A stretch of DNA of 64,000 nucleotides. Source: Aquabacterium sp. A7-Y. GTDB lineage: Bacteria > Pseudomonadota > Gammaproteobacteria > Burkholderiales > Burkholderiaceae_C. The notes beneath the pieces are model-generated. The model searched no databases and was not told the origin of the DNA. It saw only the letters and a list, made by a program, of their open reading frames with translations. The first letter of the stretch is position 1. Each line of letters opens with the position of its first letter. This document shows, one piece after another, positions 34,847-42,824 of the stretch. The stretch lies in NCBI RefSeq assembly GCF_026153205.1, contig NZ_JAPFBW010000014.1, forward strand, positions 1 through 64,000, given 5' to 3'. The position numbers and the translations under genes are program-made.

Positions 34847-35430
34847 ATGAACCATGCTTTCACCTGCGACGCCGGTGACCCTGCCGCAGAAGAAGGGGGG
34901 AAGCTGTCGTCGTCTCGCGCGAGGCGCTGGCGAAGCTCAAGCCGGCGGTTCGGCCCAGGGGCAGCGTGACCGCCGGCAGCGCCTCGGGCATCAACGACGG
35001 CGCCTGGGCGCTGCTGCTGGCCGACGAAACCAGCGCGGCACGCCACGGCCTGACGCCGCGCGCCCGGGTCGTCGCGATGGCGACGGCCGGCGTACCGCCG
35101 CGCATCATGGGCATGGGCCCGGCTCCGGCCACCCGCAAGGTGCTGGCGCTGGCAGGGCTGAGCCTGGCGCAGATGGACGTGATCGAGCTCAACGAGGCCT
35201 TCGCCGCGCAAGGCCTGGCGGTGCTGCGCGAGCTGGGTCTGCCCGACGACGACCCGCGCGTCAATCCCAATGGCGGCGCGATCGCGCTGGGTCATCCGCT
35301 CGGCGCCTCAAGCGCCCGACTCGCGACCACGGCCGTGAACCAGTTGCATCGCAGCGGTGGCCGCTATGCCCTGTGCACGATGTGCATCGGCGTGGGCCAG
35401 GGCATCGCCCTGATCCTCGAAAAGGTCTGA
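34847..35430 (+). pseudogene. pcaF: beta-ketoadipyl-CoA thiolase, internally deleted
   Basis: Remains of PcaF (about 400 residues when intact). ATG 34847 starts MNHAFTCDA, matching the PcaF N-terminus. The sequence then jumps, in a changed frame, to PVTLPQKKG (normally near residue 225), so about 200 codons including the nucleophilic Cys loop are missing. A second small deletion and frame change follow (VVVSR joined directly to EALAKLKP). From there the C-terminal third is intact: SVTAGSASGINDGA, NEAFAAQGLAV, GGAIALGHPLGAS, and CTMCIGVGQG with the acid/base Cys. Without the N-terminal domain it cannot be an active thiolase. Confidence 0.9.
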
Positions 35431-35490
35431 TCCTTCCCGCGTCCCGGGGTCGGAGCCGCCGCCCCCGGCGCTAACCCACTGTCGAGAGTG

Positions 35491-35516
35491 CCAGGACGGG
35501 AAATTCCCGAGCCTGG
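35491..35516. promoter_or_regulatory. nested palindrome upstream of a binding-protein gene
   Basis: Arms CCAGG ... CCTGG enclose a near-perfect CGGGAA-A-TTCCCG palindrome (35497-35509) in the 198-base gap between the pcaF remnant and the binding-protein gene. A short CTTTG...CAAAG pair follows about 15 bases later. It could be an operator for the downstream gene or a stem-loop ending the pca transcript. Confidence 0.4.
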
Positions 35517-35628
35517 ACAACGTTACTTTGTCGTCGCAATGACAGGTCGGCAAAGCTGCAGTTCCTAGCATCGGGCCGCCCGTCCTCGACGGGCCTTGCC
35601 TGTCCCCGCAGATGCCAGGAGCTGCACC

Positions 35629-36801
35629 ATGGCCTCCACGCCGACTTCCCGCCACCCCGGCACCGTCCGCCCCCGCCGGCGACTCCTGCTCGCCGCAGCC
35701 GGCATGGCCGCCGGTCTCGGCGCGCCCCTGGTGCATGCGCAGCCAAGCAGCACGATACGGCTGCGCCAATCGATCGCGCTGTCGGGTCCGCTGGCCGACC
35801 TGGGCCAGGCCGTGCACAACGGCGCCAAGGCGTGCTTCGACGCGCTGAACGCGCAGGGCGGCGTCAATGGCGCGAAGATCGAGCTGGTGGCCCGCGACGA
35901 TGCCTATGAAGTGCAACGTTCGGTTCAGAACCTGCACGAGTTCATGGCCGACAGCTCACTGTTCGCCCTCTTCAGCTGCCTGGGTACGCCGATGGTGGAG
36001 GCCGCGCTGCCCCTGCTGAAGGGCACCGATGTGCCCTATTTCGCGCCCTTCACCGGCGCGCGGGCCGCGCGGCCCAAGGACTTCGACAACGTGTTCAACG
36101 TGCGCGCCAGCTATGCCGAGGAAACCGAGCAGCTGGTGCAACACATCTCGACCGTCGGCCCGCGCCGCATCGCGGTGGTCTACCAGAACAACAGCTTCGG
36201 CAAGGAAGTGCTGCTCGCCGCCCAGGCCTCGCTGGTGCGCCGCGGGCTCGCCGTCCTGGCGGCCGAGACGATAGACAGCGACGGCCGCGGCGCCGAGGCG
36301 GCGGCCAAGACACTGGCCGGGGTCCAGCCCGAGGCGGTGCTGATGGCACTGGCGGGCCGGCCAACCGTGGAGTTCGTGCGCCACGCACGCGCGCTGCGCC
36401 GCAGCCTGCCCCTCTACGCGCTGTCGGTGCTGGGCGGTGCCGGCACGCTGACCTCGCTGGGCCACCAGGCGGTCGGCATCACGGTCAGCCAGGTGGTGCC
36501 ACTGCCGACCAACACCATGCTGCCCGTGGTGCGCGACTTTCTTCAGGCCTGGCGCTGGTTGGGCAGCACCATCGAGCCTTCGCACATGGCCTTGGAGGGC
36601 TACATCAACGCGCGCGTGTTCATCGAGGCGCTGCGACGCGCCGGACGCAACCCGAGCCGCACCGACTTCATCCAGGCGACCTGGGGCCTGAAGCGTTTCG
36701 ACCTGGGCGGCTTCCTGGTCAACTTCTCGGGACCGGGCAGCAACGCCAGCCATTTCGTCGACCTGACCATGGTCGGCCGCGGCGGCCGTTTTATCCGCTG
36801 A
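35629..36801 (+). CDS. ABC-type branched-chain amino acid/aromatic substrate-binding protein
   Basis: A 390-residue periplasmic binding protein of the LivK-type Peripla_BP_6 family. The N-terminus has RRRLLLAAAG and a hydrophobic stretch ending VHAQ, consistent with Sec or possibly Tat export. The body has IRLRQSIALSGPLADLGQ, GGVNGAKIELVARDDAY and KEVLLAAQASLVRRG. Start ATG 35629 follows a good caggag site. No permease or ATPase genes are adjacent, so it is an orphan binding protein. Its place among pca genes suggests an aromatic acid ligand, as for some Burkholderiales homologues. Confidence 0.9.
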   Translation: MASTPTSRHPGTVRPRRRLLLAAAGMAAGLGAPLVHAQPSSTIRLRQSIALSGPLADLGQAVHNGAKACFDALNAQGGVNGAKIELVARDDAYEVQRSVQNLHEFMADSSLFALFSCLGTPMVEAALPLLKGTDVPYFAPFTGARAARPKDFDNVFNVRASYAEETEQLVQHISTVGPRRIAVVYQNNSFGKEVLLAAQASLVRRGLAVLAAETIDSDGRGAEAAAKTLAGVQPEAVLMALAGRPTVEFVRHARALRRSLPLYALSVLGGAGTLTSLGHQAVGITVSQVVPLPTNTMLPVVRDFLQAWRWLGSTIEPSHMALEGYINARVFIEALRRAGRNPSRTDFIQATWGLKRFDLGGFLVNFSGPGSNASHFVDLTMVGRGGRFIR

Positions 36802-36925
36802 GACCCTCGTGCACGCCGACGAACTCCCGCAGCAGCGGCTCGAAGGCTTCGGGCTGCTCGAGCATGGCGATGTGCGAGGCGCCGTCCGCGATCGCTGCCA
36901 AGCCGCCCGCGAAGAGGGGAAGACA
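36791..36925 (-). pseudogene. pcaD: C-terminal fragment of 3-oxoadipate enol-lactonase
   Basis: Just downstream of pcaB on the same strand the frame ending at 36791 reads LAAIADGASHIAMLEQPEAF, then EPLLREFVGVHEGLSG and stop. This is the typical C-terminus of an alpha/beta-hydrolase of the PcaD type, with the catalytic His in ASHIA. The N-terminal 200 or so residues (nucleophile elbow, catalytic Asp) are absent, as pcaB ends only about 30 bases before. pcaB-pcaD is the usual order, so this is a deletion remnant. Its end overlaps the convergent binding-protein gene by 11 bases. The left limit of the homologous part is approximate. Confidence 0.7.
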
Positions 36926-36952
36926 AGCGACCCGTCGCGCGGCCGGTCCGCT

Positions 36953-38347
36953 TCAGACGCCGGGCGCCGCATCAAAGCCCGCGGCCTGCTCGCGCAGGGC
37001 CTGCAGCTGCTGACGCGCGATGGCCGCCGCCGGTGCGGCGGCAGCCTCGATACTGAACAAGCCATCCAGCTCGGCCGCGCCGCCGGCGCCGGCGCCCCGC
37101 AGCTCCGGCTCGCGCTCGAGCGCGTCGAGCGCGACCTCGCGCAGGTGGCGCCGCTCGCGCAGCGCCTGCTGCGTCAGGCGCTCCATCAGCGTGTGGGCGG
37201 CCGCCTTGCCGAGGCTGGCGGCCCAGTGCATCTCGACCGCCTCGGCAAACACCAGGCCCTGCAGCGCGTCGATGTTCTCGCGCATGCGCTGCGGTGCCAC
37301 CTGCAGCCCCGGCGCGGCCTCGGCCAGCGCCTTCAGCGCGCCGTGGGCCGAGATGAACAGGCCGGCCCACTCGGCGATCTCGGCCTGCCAGTTGCCCAGC
37401 CCGCGTTCGTGCTCCTGCGGCATGGCCGCCAGCAAGGCGGCGACACGATGCGGCGCCCGCAGCGCTGCGGCCAGCGCCACCATCGAGGCGACCGGATTGC
37501 GCTTGTGCGGCATCGTCGAGGAGCCACCGCGTTCGGCCCCCGCGGGCTCGGCCAGCTCGCCGATCTCGGCCTGGGCCAGCAGCGAGAGGTCCCTGGCCAG
37601 TTTGCCGAGCACGCCGCACAGCAGGCCCACCTCGACCCCGAGCGCCACCCACTCGTCACGCTGGGTGTGCCAGGCCGCGGGCGGCAGGCGCAGCTGCAGG
37701 CACTCCGCCATGCGGCGGGCCACGGCCGGGCCGCATCCGCTCATCGCCGAGACCGTGCCCACTGCCCCGCCGAGCTGCAGGCTCAGCGCGCGTGCCGCGG
37801 CATCGCCCAGGCGGCGCCGGCAGCGCAGCAGCGGAGCCGCCCAACCCGTCAGCTTGAAGCCGAGGCTCAGCACCTGGGCCGGCTGCATCAGCGTGCGTCC
37901 GAGCACTGGCGTGTCGAGATGTGCTTCGGCCAGGTCCAGCAGCGCGGCGCAAAGCGCCGCGAGGTCGCGGTCGAGCAGCGCGACGGCCCGGCGCGTCAGC
38001 AGCACCAGGCCGGTGTCGATGACGTCCTGGCTGGTGCTGCCCCAGTGCACATGGCCGGCCGCCTGCTTGTCGAACAGCGCCACCGTCTCGGTCAGCTTCT
38101 TGACCAGCGGGATGGCGATGCTGCCGGCCCGGCCGCTTTCCCCGACGATGGCACCGACGTCGTAGAGCTCGGCCTTGCAGACGCCCGCGATGGTCTGCGC
38201 CGCCGCGGCGGGCACCAGGCCTTCGGCGGCCTGGGCCTGCGCGAGCGCGGCTTCAAAGTCCATCATGGCTTGGACCACCGACGTCTCGCTGAAGATGTCC
38301 AGCATTTCGGGCGTGGAGAGAAAACCTTCGAAAACGAATGCCGACAT
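36953..38347 (-). CDS. pcaB: 3-carboxy-cis,cis-muconate cycloisomerase
   Basis: A 464-residue member of the fumarase/aspartase superfamily, cyclising carboxymuconate in protocatechuate breakdown. The superfamily signature GSSTMPHKRNP is intact, as is HWGSTSQDVIDTGLVL near the front. ATG 38347 gives the normal start SAFVFEGFLSTPEML; the frame is open upstream but without family similarity. The C-terminal 50 residues are Ala-rich. pcaD should follow but only a C-terminal fragment remains, and no pcaC or pcaGH lies in the window. It is divergent from an IclR regulator, its likely controller. Confidence 0.93.
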   Translation of the reverse strand: MSAFVFEGFLSTPEMLDIFSETSVVQAMMDFEAALAQAQAAEGLVPAAAAQTIAGVCKAELYDVGAIVGESGRAGSIAIPLVKKLTETVALFDKQAAGHVHWGSTSQDVIDTGLVLLTRRAVALLDRDLAALCAALLDLAEAHLDTPVLGRTLMQPAQVLSLGFKLTGWAAPLLRCRRRLGDAAARALSLQLGGAVGTVSAMSGCGPAVARRMAECLQLRLPPAAWHTQRDEWVALGVEVGLLCGVLGKLARDLSLLAQAEIGELAEPAGAERGGSSTMPHKRNPVASMVALAAALRAPHRVAALLAAMPQEHERGLGNWQAEIAEWAGLFISAHGALKALAEAAPGLQVAPQRMRENIDALQGLVFAEAVEMHWAASLGKAAAHTLMERLTQQALRERRHLREVALDALEREPELRGAGAGGAAELDGLFSIEAAAAPAAAIARQQLQALREQAAGFDAAPGV

Positions 38348-38586
38348 CGCGAGCGGTGGGAGGAGGAAACAACCGCAGCGGGACCGCGGCGATCGGCTGA
38401 GCCGGAAGGGGCCGGGGTCACAGGGGGCAGTGCGATAAACGCACGTTTGTGTGTCATGCGAACCGGTTGTTGAATCTAGGCTATATTGCCCGGCGCAACA
38501 AGCGGTTTTCCGACGCCAGGTCGCGCCCAGCACACCGGTCAGTGCGAAGAGCGCGCGCAAGGCAGAAGGATGGGTGGGTGGCAAGA

Positions 38587-39366
38587 ATGGATTCTCAAGA
38601 CACGGCGTTCACGATCCAGAAGCGCGATTTCATTGCCGGACTGGAGAAGGGGCTGGCAGTGATCGAGGCCTTCGACCAGCAACAGTCGCGCCTGTCGATG
38701 ACGGAGGTGGCGCAGCGCACGGGCCTGACCCGGGCGGCCGCGCGGCGCTATCTGCTGACGCTCACCCAGCTGGGTTATGTGTCCTACGACGGCCGCATGT
38801 TCTCGCTGGCGCCCAAGGTGCTGCGGCTGGGTCAGTCCTACATGCACTCGGCCCGCCTGCCGCGCATCGTGCATCCGCAGTTGCACAAGCTCGCGCACAC
38901 CTTGCAGGAAGCCTCGTCGGCCGGCGTGCTGGACGCGAGCGACGTGCTCTGCGTCGCGGCCACCACGGCGGGACGCATCGTCTCGGCCACCCTGCAGCCG
39001 GGCACCCGGGTGCCGGCCTATTGCACCGCCAACGGCCGCGTGTTGCTGGCCGCCCTGCCGCAGGAAAAGGTGGACGCCTGGCTGGACCAGCAGACCCTGC
39101 ATGCGCTGACCTCTTACACGGTCACCAACAAGGAGCGCTTGCGCATCGAGATCGCCCGCGCCCGATCGCTCGGCTATGCCACGGTCGACCAGGAACTGGA
39201 GCCGGGCTTGCGAACGCTGTCGGTGCCGCTGAAAAACCTGCGTGGCGATACCGTGGCCGCACTCAATGTGAGCGTGCATGCCGCGCGCATGTCGATCAAC
39301 GACCTGCAAGAGCGCTGCCTGCCGGCGCTGCTGCAGGCCCAGGCGCAGATACGCAACCTGCTTTGA
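38587..39366 (+). CDS. IclR family regulator (PcaR/PobR type)
   Basis: A 259-residue regulator from ATG 38587 with the helix-turn-helix LSMTEVAQRTGLTRAAARRY and the effector-domain segment GTRVPAYCTANGRVLLAALP typical of the PcaR/PcaU/PobR branch. The frame stays open to 38449, but the first residues there are not family-like. It is divergent from pcaB with 239 bases between the start codons. This is the second PcaR-like gene within 6 kb, and the two face separate pieces of the same pathway. Which one controls what cannot be told from sequence. Confidence 0.9.
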   Translation: MDSQDTAFTIQKRDFIAGLEKGLAVIEAFDQQQSRLSMTEVAQRTGLTRAAARRYLLTLTQLGYVSYDGRMFSLAPKVLRLGQSYMHSARLPRIVHPQLHKLAHTLQEASSAGVLDASDVLCVAATTAGRIVSATLQPGTRVPAYCTANGRVLLAALPQEKVDAWLDQQTLHALTSYTVTNKERLRIEIARARSLGYATVDQELEPGLRTLSVPLKNLRGDTVAALNVSVHAARMSINDLQERCLPALLQAQAQIRNLL

Positions 39367-39406
39367 CCCACCGCCGCCTGGCGCCAGGACGCCGCGGCGG
39401 CGCGCC

Positions 39407-40168
39407 TCAATGCACCCCAGCCGGGATCGCCCCGTGGCGCACGAAGGTGAAGTTCTGGTTGTCGATCCAGAAGATGCCGTAGCCGTTGCGCTGCAGCTTG
39501 CGCACGATCGCCCGGATAGCGGCCAAGCGCTCGTCAGTGGGGAAGCGGAACTCGTCGAACTCGACCAGCAGCAGGTCGACCTCGACCCCGTCTTCCAGCA
39601 TCGATTCGAGCACCGGGATCTCGGCGCCTTCGATGTTCATCTTGAGCAGCGCCAGCCGCTCGTGGTGGTTCTCCTCCATGACCTGCCTGAGCCGCTTGGT
39701 CTTCACCTCGATGGTCTGCCGCGTGTGCTGCAGGTTGGTGAGGCTGTAGGAGACGTGGTTGCTGTCCTGCGGCGCGAAAAACTCCAACACGCCTTCGCTG
39801 CTCCAGATGCCGATGTCGTGGAAGGTGTAGTGCGGGTTGCCGCGGGTCAACTCTCTCACGTAGGCGATCGAGCGCGGGGTCGGGTCGAAACCGTGCACCT
39901 CGCACTGGAAACGCTCGATCAGTCCCAGGTCGAAGGAGATGTCCTCCCCACAGCCCACGCAGTAGCACACGTCGCCCGCGTGCAGGGTATTCTCGGGAAC
40001 GGTCCAACCGCCATAGTCGCTGCCCAGGCGCAGCTTGTGCGCACTGTTGGACAGCGTGCGCAGGTAGTCGCCGAAGACCCCCGCTTTCAGCGCGTTGCGT
40101 GAGCTTCTCAGGTGAGCCAGCGAGCTTTTCGGAAGCACCCGCCTCACCGCGGTTTTCAGTGCAGACAT
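39407..40168 (-). CDS. FkbM family methyltransferase
   Basis: A 253-residue SAM-dependent O-methyltransferase of the FkbM group, members of which methylate sugars, polyketides or lipids. Visible motifs are VCYCVGCGEDISFDLGLI (SAM loop), VHGFDPTPRSIAYV, LALLKMNIEGAEIPVLES (the family's MDIEGAE core) and LLVEFDEF. ATG 40168 is used; the frame extends 15 codons upstream to 40213. No glycosyltransferase or polysaccharide genes are adjacent, so the substrate is unknown. Its C-terminus is convergent with the IclR gene, 40 bases away. Confidence 0.85.
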   Translation of the reverse strand: MSALKTAVRRVLPKSSLAHLRSSRNALKAGVFGDYLRTLSNSAHKLRLGSDYGGWTVPENTLHAGDVCYCVGCGEDISFDLGLIERFQCEVHGFDPTPRSIAYVRELTRGNPHYTFHDIGIWSSEGVLEFFAPQDSNHVSYSLTNLQHTRQTIEVKTKRLRQVMEENHHERLALLKMNIEGAEIPVLESMLEDGVEVDLLLVEFDEFRFPTDERLAAIRAIVRKLQRNGYGIFWIDNQNFTFVRHGAIPAGVH

Positions 40169-40545
40169 CGCGACAGCCTTTGCAAAGGGTCCTGCCCGTC
40201 GCGCTGGTGGCACCGCGCCGCCAGCCCCGGCTACCTCAAGCTAGTCGCTGAAGTGCTGCATACCAAAGCGAATATGAGAGCAAGTGCAACAAGATCTTTA
40301 AGCCGGGCGAGGGCGGCGCGATCACACGCAGCGTCACTTTGCCCCGGCACCAAGGACTGTGGCTACGCCTGCGCGGCAGTCCGATCCTGTCGTGTTTCGC
40401 GCAGCGCAGCGCGGCCGGGCGCGCCGCAAGACAGCACCGCGAGCGGGTCGGCGCCGCCTTTGCGCGTCTGCGCGTAAACCGCCGTCCAAAATGAACAAGG
40501 GCCCGGACGGGCCCTTCGAGTTCTCGACAACGATGTCTGGCGGCT
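40169..40545. other. intergenic region holding the FkbM promoter side and an ABC-operon terminator
   Basis: About 375 bases without a gene. Around 40255-40300 composition is more A/T-rich (a stretch reading GCGAATATGAGAGCAAGTGC), the likely promoter side of the FkbM gene. The right end holds the hairpin ending the glutamate-transporter operon (40497-40516). I see no small gene in the rest. Confidence 0.5.
40497..40516 (-). terminator. terminator hairpin after gltL
   Basis: AAGGGCCCG and CGGGCCCTT form a near-perfect stem about 30 bases past the gltL stop. On the minus strand it is followed by TTGTTCATTTT, a weak T-rich tail, so a moderately efficient Rho-independent terminator is likely. Confidence 0.65.
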
Positions 40546-41289
40546 TCAGTGCTGCAGGATCTTGGACAGGAAGTCCTTGGCGCGCGGCGAGCGGGCATCG
40601 GGGTTGCCGAAAAACTCCTCCTTGCGGCAGTCCTCGATGATCTTGCCCTGGTCCATGAAGATCACGCGGTGACTGACTTTGCGTGCGAAGCCCATCTCGT
40701 GGGTCACGCACATCATCGTCATGCCTTCCTGGGCCAGCTGCACCATGACGTCCAGCACCTCACCCACCATCTCGGGGTCGAGCGCCGAGGTGGGCTCGTC
40801 GAACAGCATCACGATGGGGTCCATGCTCAGCGCGCGGGCGATCGCCACACGCTGCTGCTGACCGCCGGAGAGCTGGCCCGGGAACTTGTCCTTGTGCGCC
40901 GACAGGCCCACACGCTCCAGGTACTTCAGGCCCTTGCTCATCGCTTCGCTCTTGCTGCGGCCGAGCACCTTGATCTGCGCCAGCGTCAGGTTTTCGGTCA
41001 CGCTCAGGTGCGGGAACAGCTCGAAGTGCTGGAACACCATGCCGACGCGCGAGCGCAGCTTGGGCAGGTTGGTCTTGGGGTCGCCAACCGAGACGCCTTC
41101 GACGAGGATGTCGCCCTTCTGGAAGGGCTCCAGAGCGTTGACGGTCTTGATGAGGGTGGACTTGCCGGAACCGGACGGGCCGCAGACCACCACCACTTCG
41201 CCCTTCTGCACGCTGGTGGTGCAGTCGGTCAGCACCTGGAACGAGCCGTACCACTTGCTGACGTTCTTGATTTCGATCATTGCCGACAT
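40546..41289 (-). CDS. gltL: glutamate/aspartate ABC transporter ATP-binding protein
   Basis: A 247-residue ABC ATPase of polar amino-acid importers. Walker [10 protein letters not shown]-loop in [12 protein letters not shown], signature [15 protein letters not shown], Walker [15 protein letters not shown] and the H-loop in CVTHEMGF are all intact. It is the last gene of gltI-gltJ-gltK-gltL on the minus strand, 39 bases after gltK, and is followed by a hairpin terminator. It could equally be called glnQ/aatP; the gltI-type binding protein favours glutamate/aspartate. Confidence 0.95.
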   Translation of the reverse strand: MSAMIEIKNVSKWYGSFQVLTDCTTSVQKGEVVVVCGPSGSGKSTLIKTVNALEPFQKGDILVEGVSVGDPKTNLPKLRSRVGMVFQHFELFPHLSVTENLTLAQIKVLGRSKSEAMSKGLKYLERVGLSAHKDKFPGQLSGGQQQRVAIARALSMDPIVMLFDEPTSALDPEMVGEVLDVMVQLAQEGMTMMCVTHEMGFARKVSHRVIFMDQGKIIEDCRKEEFFGNPDARSPRAKDFLSKILQH

Positions 41290-41328
41290 GTTGTCGTCTC
41301 CTGATTCAAAGCCGCTCGGAGCCGATGC

Positions 41329-41994
41329 TCAGCGGACGATCGCAATTTTCTTCTGCAGGCGCTTGACCAGCTGGGACAGCGCGAAGCAGATGATGAAGTA
41401 GACCACGGCGGCCGCCAGGTAGGCCTCGATGGGCCGGCCCAGGTTCTTGCCGGCCGTCTCGAAACCCTTGAAGAGGTCGTAGGCGCCGATCACATAGACG
41501 AGCGAGGTGTCCTGGAACAGGATGATGGTCTGCGTCAGCAGCACCGGCAGCATGTTCCGGAAGGCCTGAGGCAGGATCACGAAACGCATGTTCTGGCCGT
41601 AGCTCAGCCCGATGGCCTGGCCGGCGAACACCTGCCCGCGCGGAATGGACTGGATGCCGGCGCGCATGATCTCGGAGTAGTAGGCCGCCTCGAACAGCGT
41701 GAAGGTGACGAAGGCCGAAGCTTCAGCCCCGATGGGCCGGCCGATCGCCAGCGGCACCAGCAGGAAAAACCACAGGATCACCATCACCAGCGGGATCGAG
41801 CGCAGCCCGTTGACGTAGATCGTCGCGATCCACTCCAGCGGCTTGATGCCCGACAGGCGCATCATCGCCAGCAGGGTCCCCAGCACGATGCCACCGATCA
41901 TGGCCACCAGCGTCAGCTGCAGGCTGAACAGGAAACCCTTCTGAACGAAGTTGCTCAGCAGGTCCCAGTTGTAGAAGGACAGGTCCAGATTCAT
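41329..41994 (-). CDS. gltK: glutamate/aspartate ABC transporter permease GltK
   Basis: A 221-residue His/Glu/Gln/Arg-type permease with about five membrane segments. The conserved EAA-loop reads YYSEIMRAGIQSIPRGQVFAGQAIGLSYGQ, the coupling helix contacting the ATPase, and VNGLRSIPLVMVILWFF is typical of GltK. Start ATG 41994 overlaps the gltJ stop (ATGA), so the two permeases are translationally coupled for balanced heterodimer assembly. Confidence 0.95.
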   Translation of the reverse strand: MNLDLSFYNWDLLSNFVQKGFLFSLQLTLVAMIGGIVLGTLLAMMRLSGIKPLEWIATIYVNGLRSIPLVMVILWFFLLVPLAIGRPIGAEASAFVTFTLFEAAYYSEIMRAGIQSIPRGQVFAGQAIGLSYGQNMRFVILPQAFRNMLPVLLTQTIILFQDTSLVYVIGAYDLFKGFETAGKNLGRPIEAYLAAAVVYFIICFALSQLVKRLQKKIAIVR

Positions 41995-42704
41995 CACTTC
42001 GAGCCTCCGACGTAGCCCGGCACGCGCACCCGGCTTTCGATGAAGGCCATCACGCGGTTCACGGCGAAGGCCGAGACAGCGTAGAGCACCGAGACCACCA
42101 GGTAGACCTGGATCTCCTTGGACAGCTCGACGCCCGCCTGCTGCGCGTACAGCGCCAGCTCGGCGATGCCGGCGGCGAAGGCGACCGAGGAGTTCTTGAT
42201 GATGTTCATCGCTTCGCTGGTCATCGGCGGCAGCACGATGCGCGAGGCCATCGGCAGCACCACATAGCGGTAGGTCTGCGTACGCGTCAGGCCGATCGCC
42301 GAGCCGGCCATGAACTGGCCGCGCGGCAGCGACTGGATGCCGGCACGCACCTGCTCGGCGACACGCGCCGAGGTGAACAGCCCGAGCGCCAGCACCACCA
42401 GCACGAAGGTGGACACGCCACGCAGGGAGGGGAACATCGCGGGCAGCACCTGGTACCAGAGGAAGATCTGGACCAGCAGCGGAATATTGCGGAACAGCTC
42501 GACCCAGGCGTTGCTGAACCACTGCAGCGGCTTGCTGGGCACGGTGCGCAGGGTGCCGATCACGAAGCCGGCCACCAGTGCGATGATCCACGCGCACGCG
42601 GCGACCCCCAAGGTCCAACCCCAGGCAGACAGCAGCCAGTCGACGTAGGTGATGCCGTCGCCGCGGTCCTGCATGAAGATCTGCCAATCGGATTGCAAAT
42701 CCAT
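41994..42704 (-). CDS. gltJ: glutamate/aspartate ABC transporter permease GltJ
   Basis: A 236-residue membrane permease, partner of GltK. It has a first membrane helix after the periplasmic-leaning DGITYVDWLLSAWGWTLGV, the motif VELFRNIPLLVQIFLWY, and the EAA loop VRAGIQSLPRGQFMAGSAIGLTRTQ. A ctcctcc run before the start gives a strong ribosome-binding site on the minus strand. It is separated from gltI by 120 bases containing a terminator-like hairpin, so expression is probably lower than that of the binding protein. Confidence 0.95.
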   Translation of the reverse strand: MDLQSDWQIFMQDRGDGITYVDWLLSAWGWTLGVAACAWIIALVAGFVIGTLRTVPSKPLQWFSNAWVELFRNIPLLVQIFLWYQVLPAMFPSLRGVSTFVLVVLALGLFTSARVAEQVRAGIQSLPRGQFMAGSAIGLTRTQTYRYVVLPMASRIVLPPMTSEAMNIIKNSSVAFAAGIAELALYAQQAGVELSKEIQVYLVVSVLYAVSAFAVNRVMAFIESRVRVPGYVGGSK

Positions 42705-42775
42705 CTCTCTCCTCCTCCTCGGGCGCCTCTCCTGGAAACGCCGTCGGACTGCTCAAACGAGCACGCTAAACCGGC

Positions 42776-42807
42776 AAAAAAATGACCCACCCGCGCGAGC
42801 GGGCGGG
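42776..42807 (-). terminator. attenuating hairpin between gltI and gltJ
   Basis: On the minus strand CCCGCCCGC and GCGGGTGGG (one G-U pair) enclose TCGC and are followed by TCA and seven T. This is a good Rho-independent terminator placed after the binding-protein gene and before the permease genes, a common way to make excess binding protein. Confidence 0.75.
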
Positions 42808-42824
42808 CCACCTGTTGGCACGCC

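Noticed and set aside
34854-35474. Long plus-strand frame over the pcaF remnant
   Set aside because: Only its first residues match thiolase; the remainder is the wrong frame of the intact thiolase C-terminus.
38400-38480. Possible IclR operator between pcaB and its divergent regulator (around GTTTGTGTGTCATGCGAAC)
   Set aside because: The arms match too poorly to call a palindrome, and no second copy was found.
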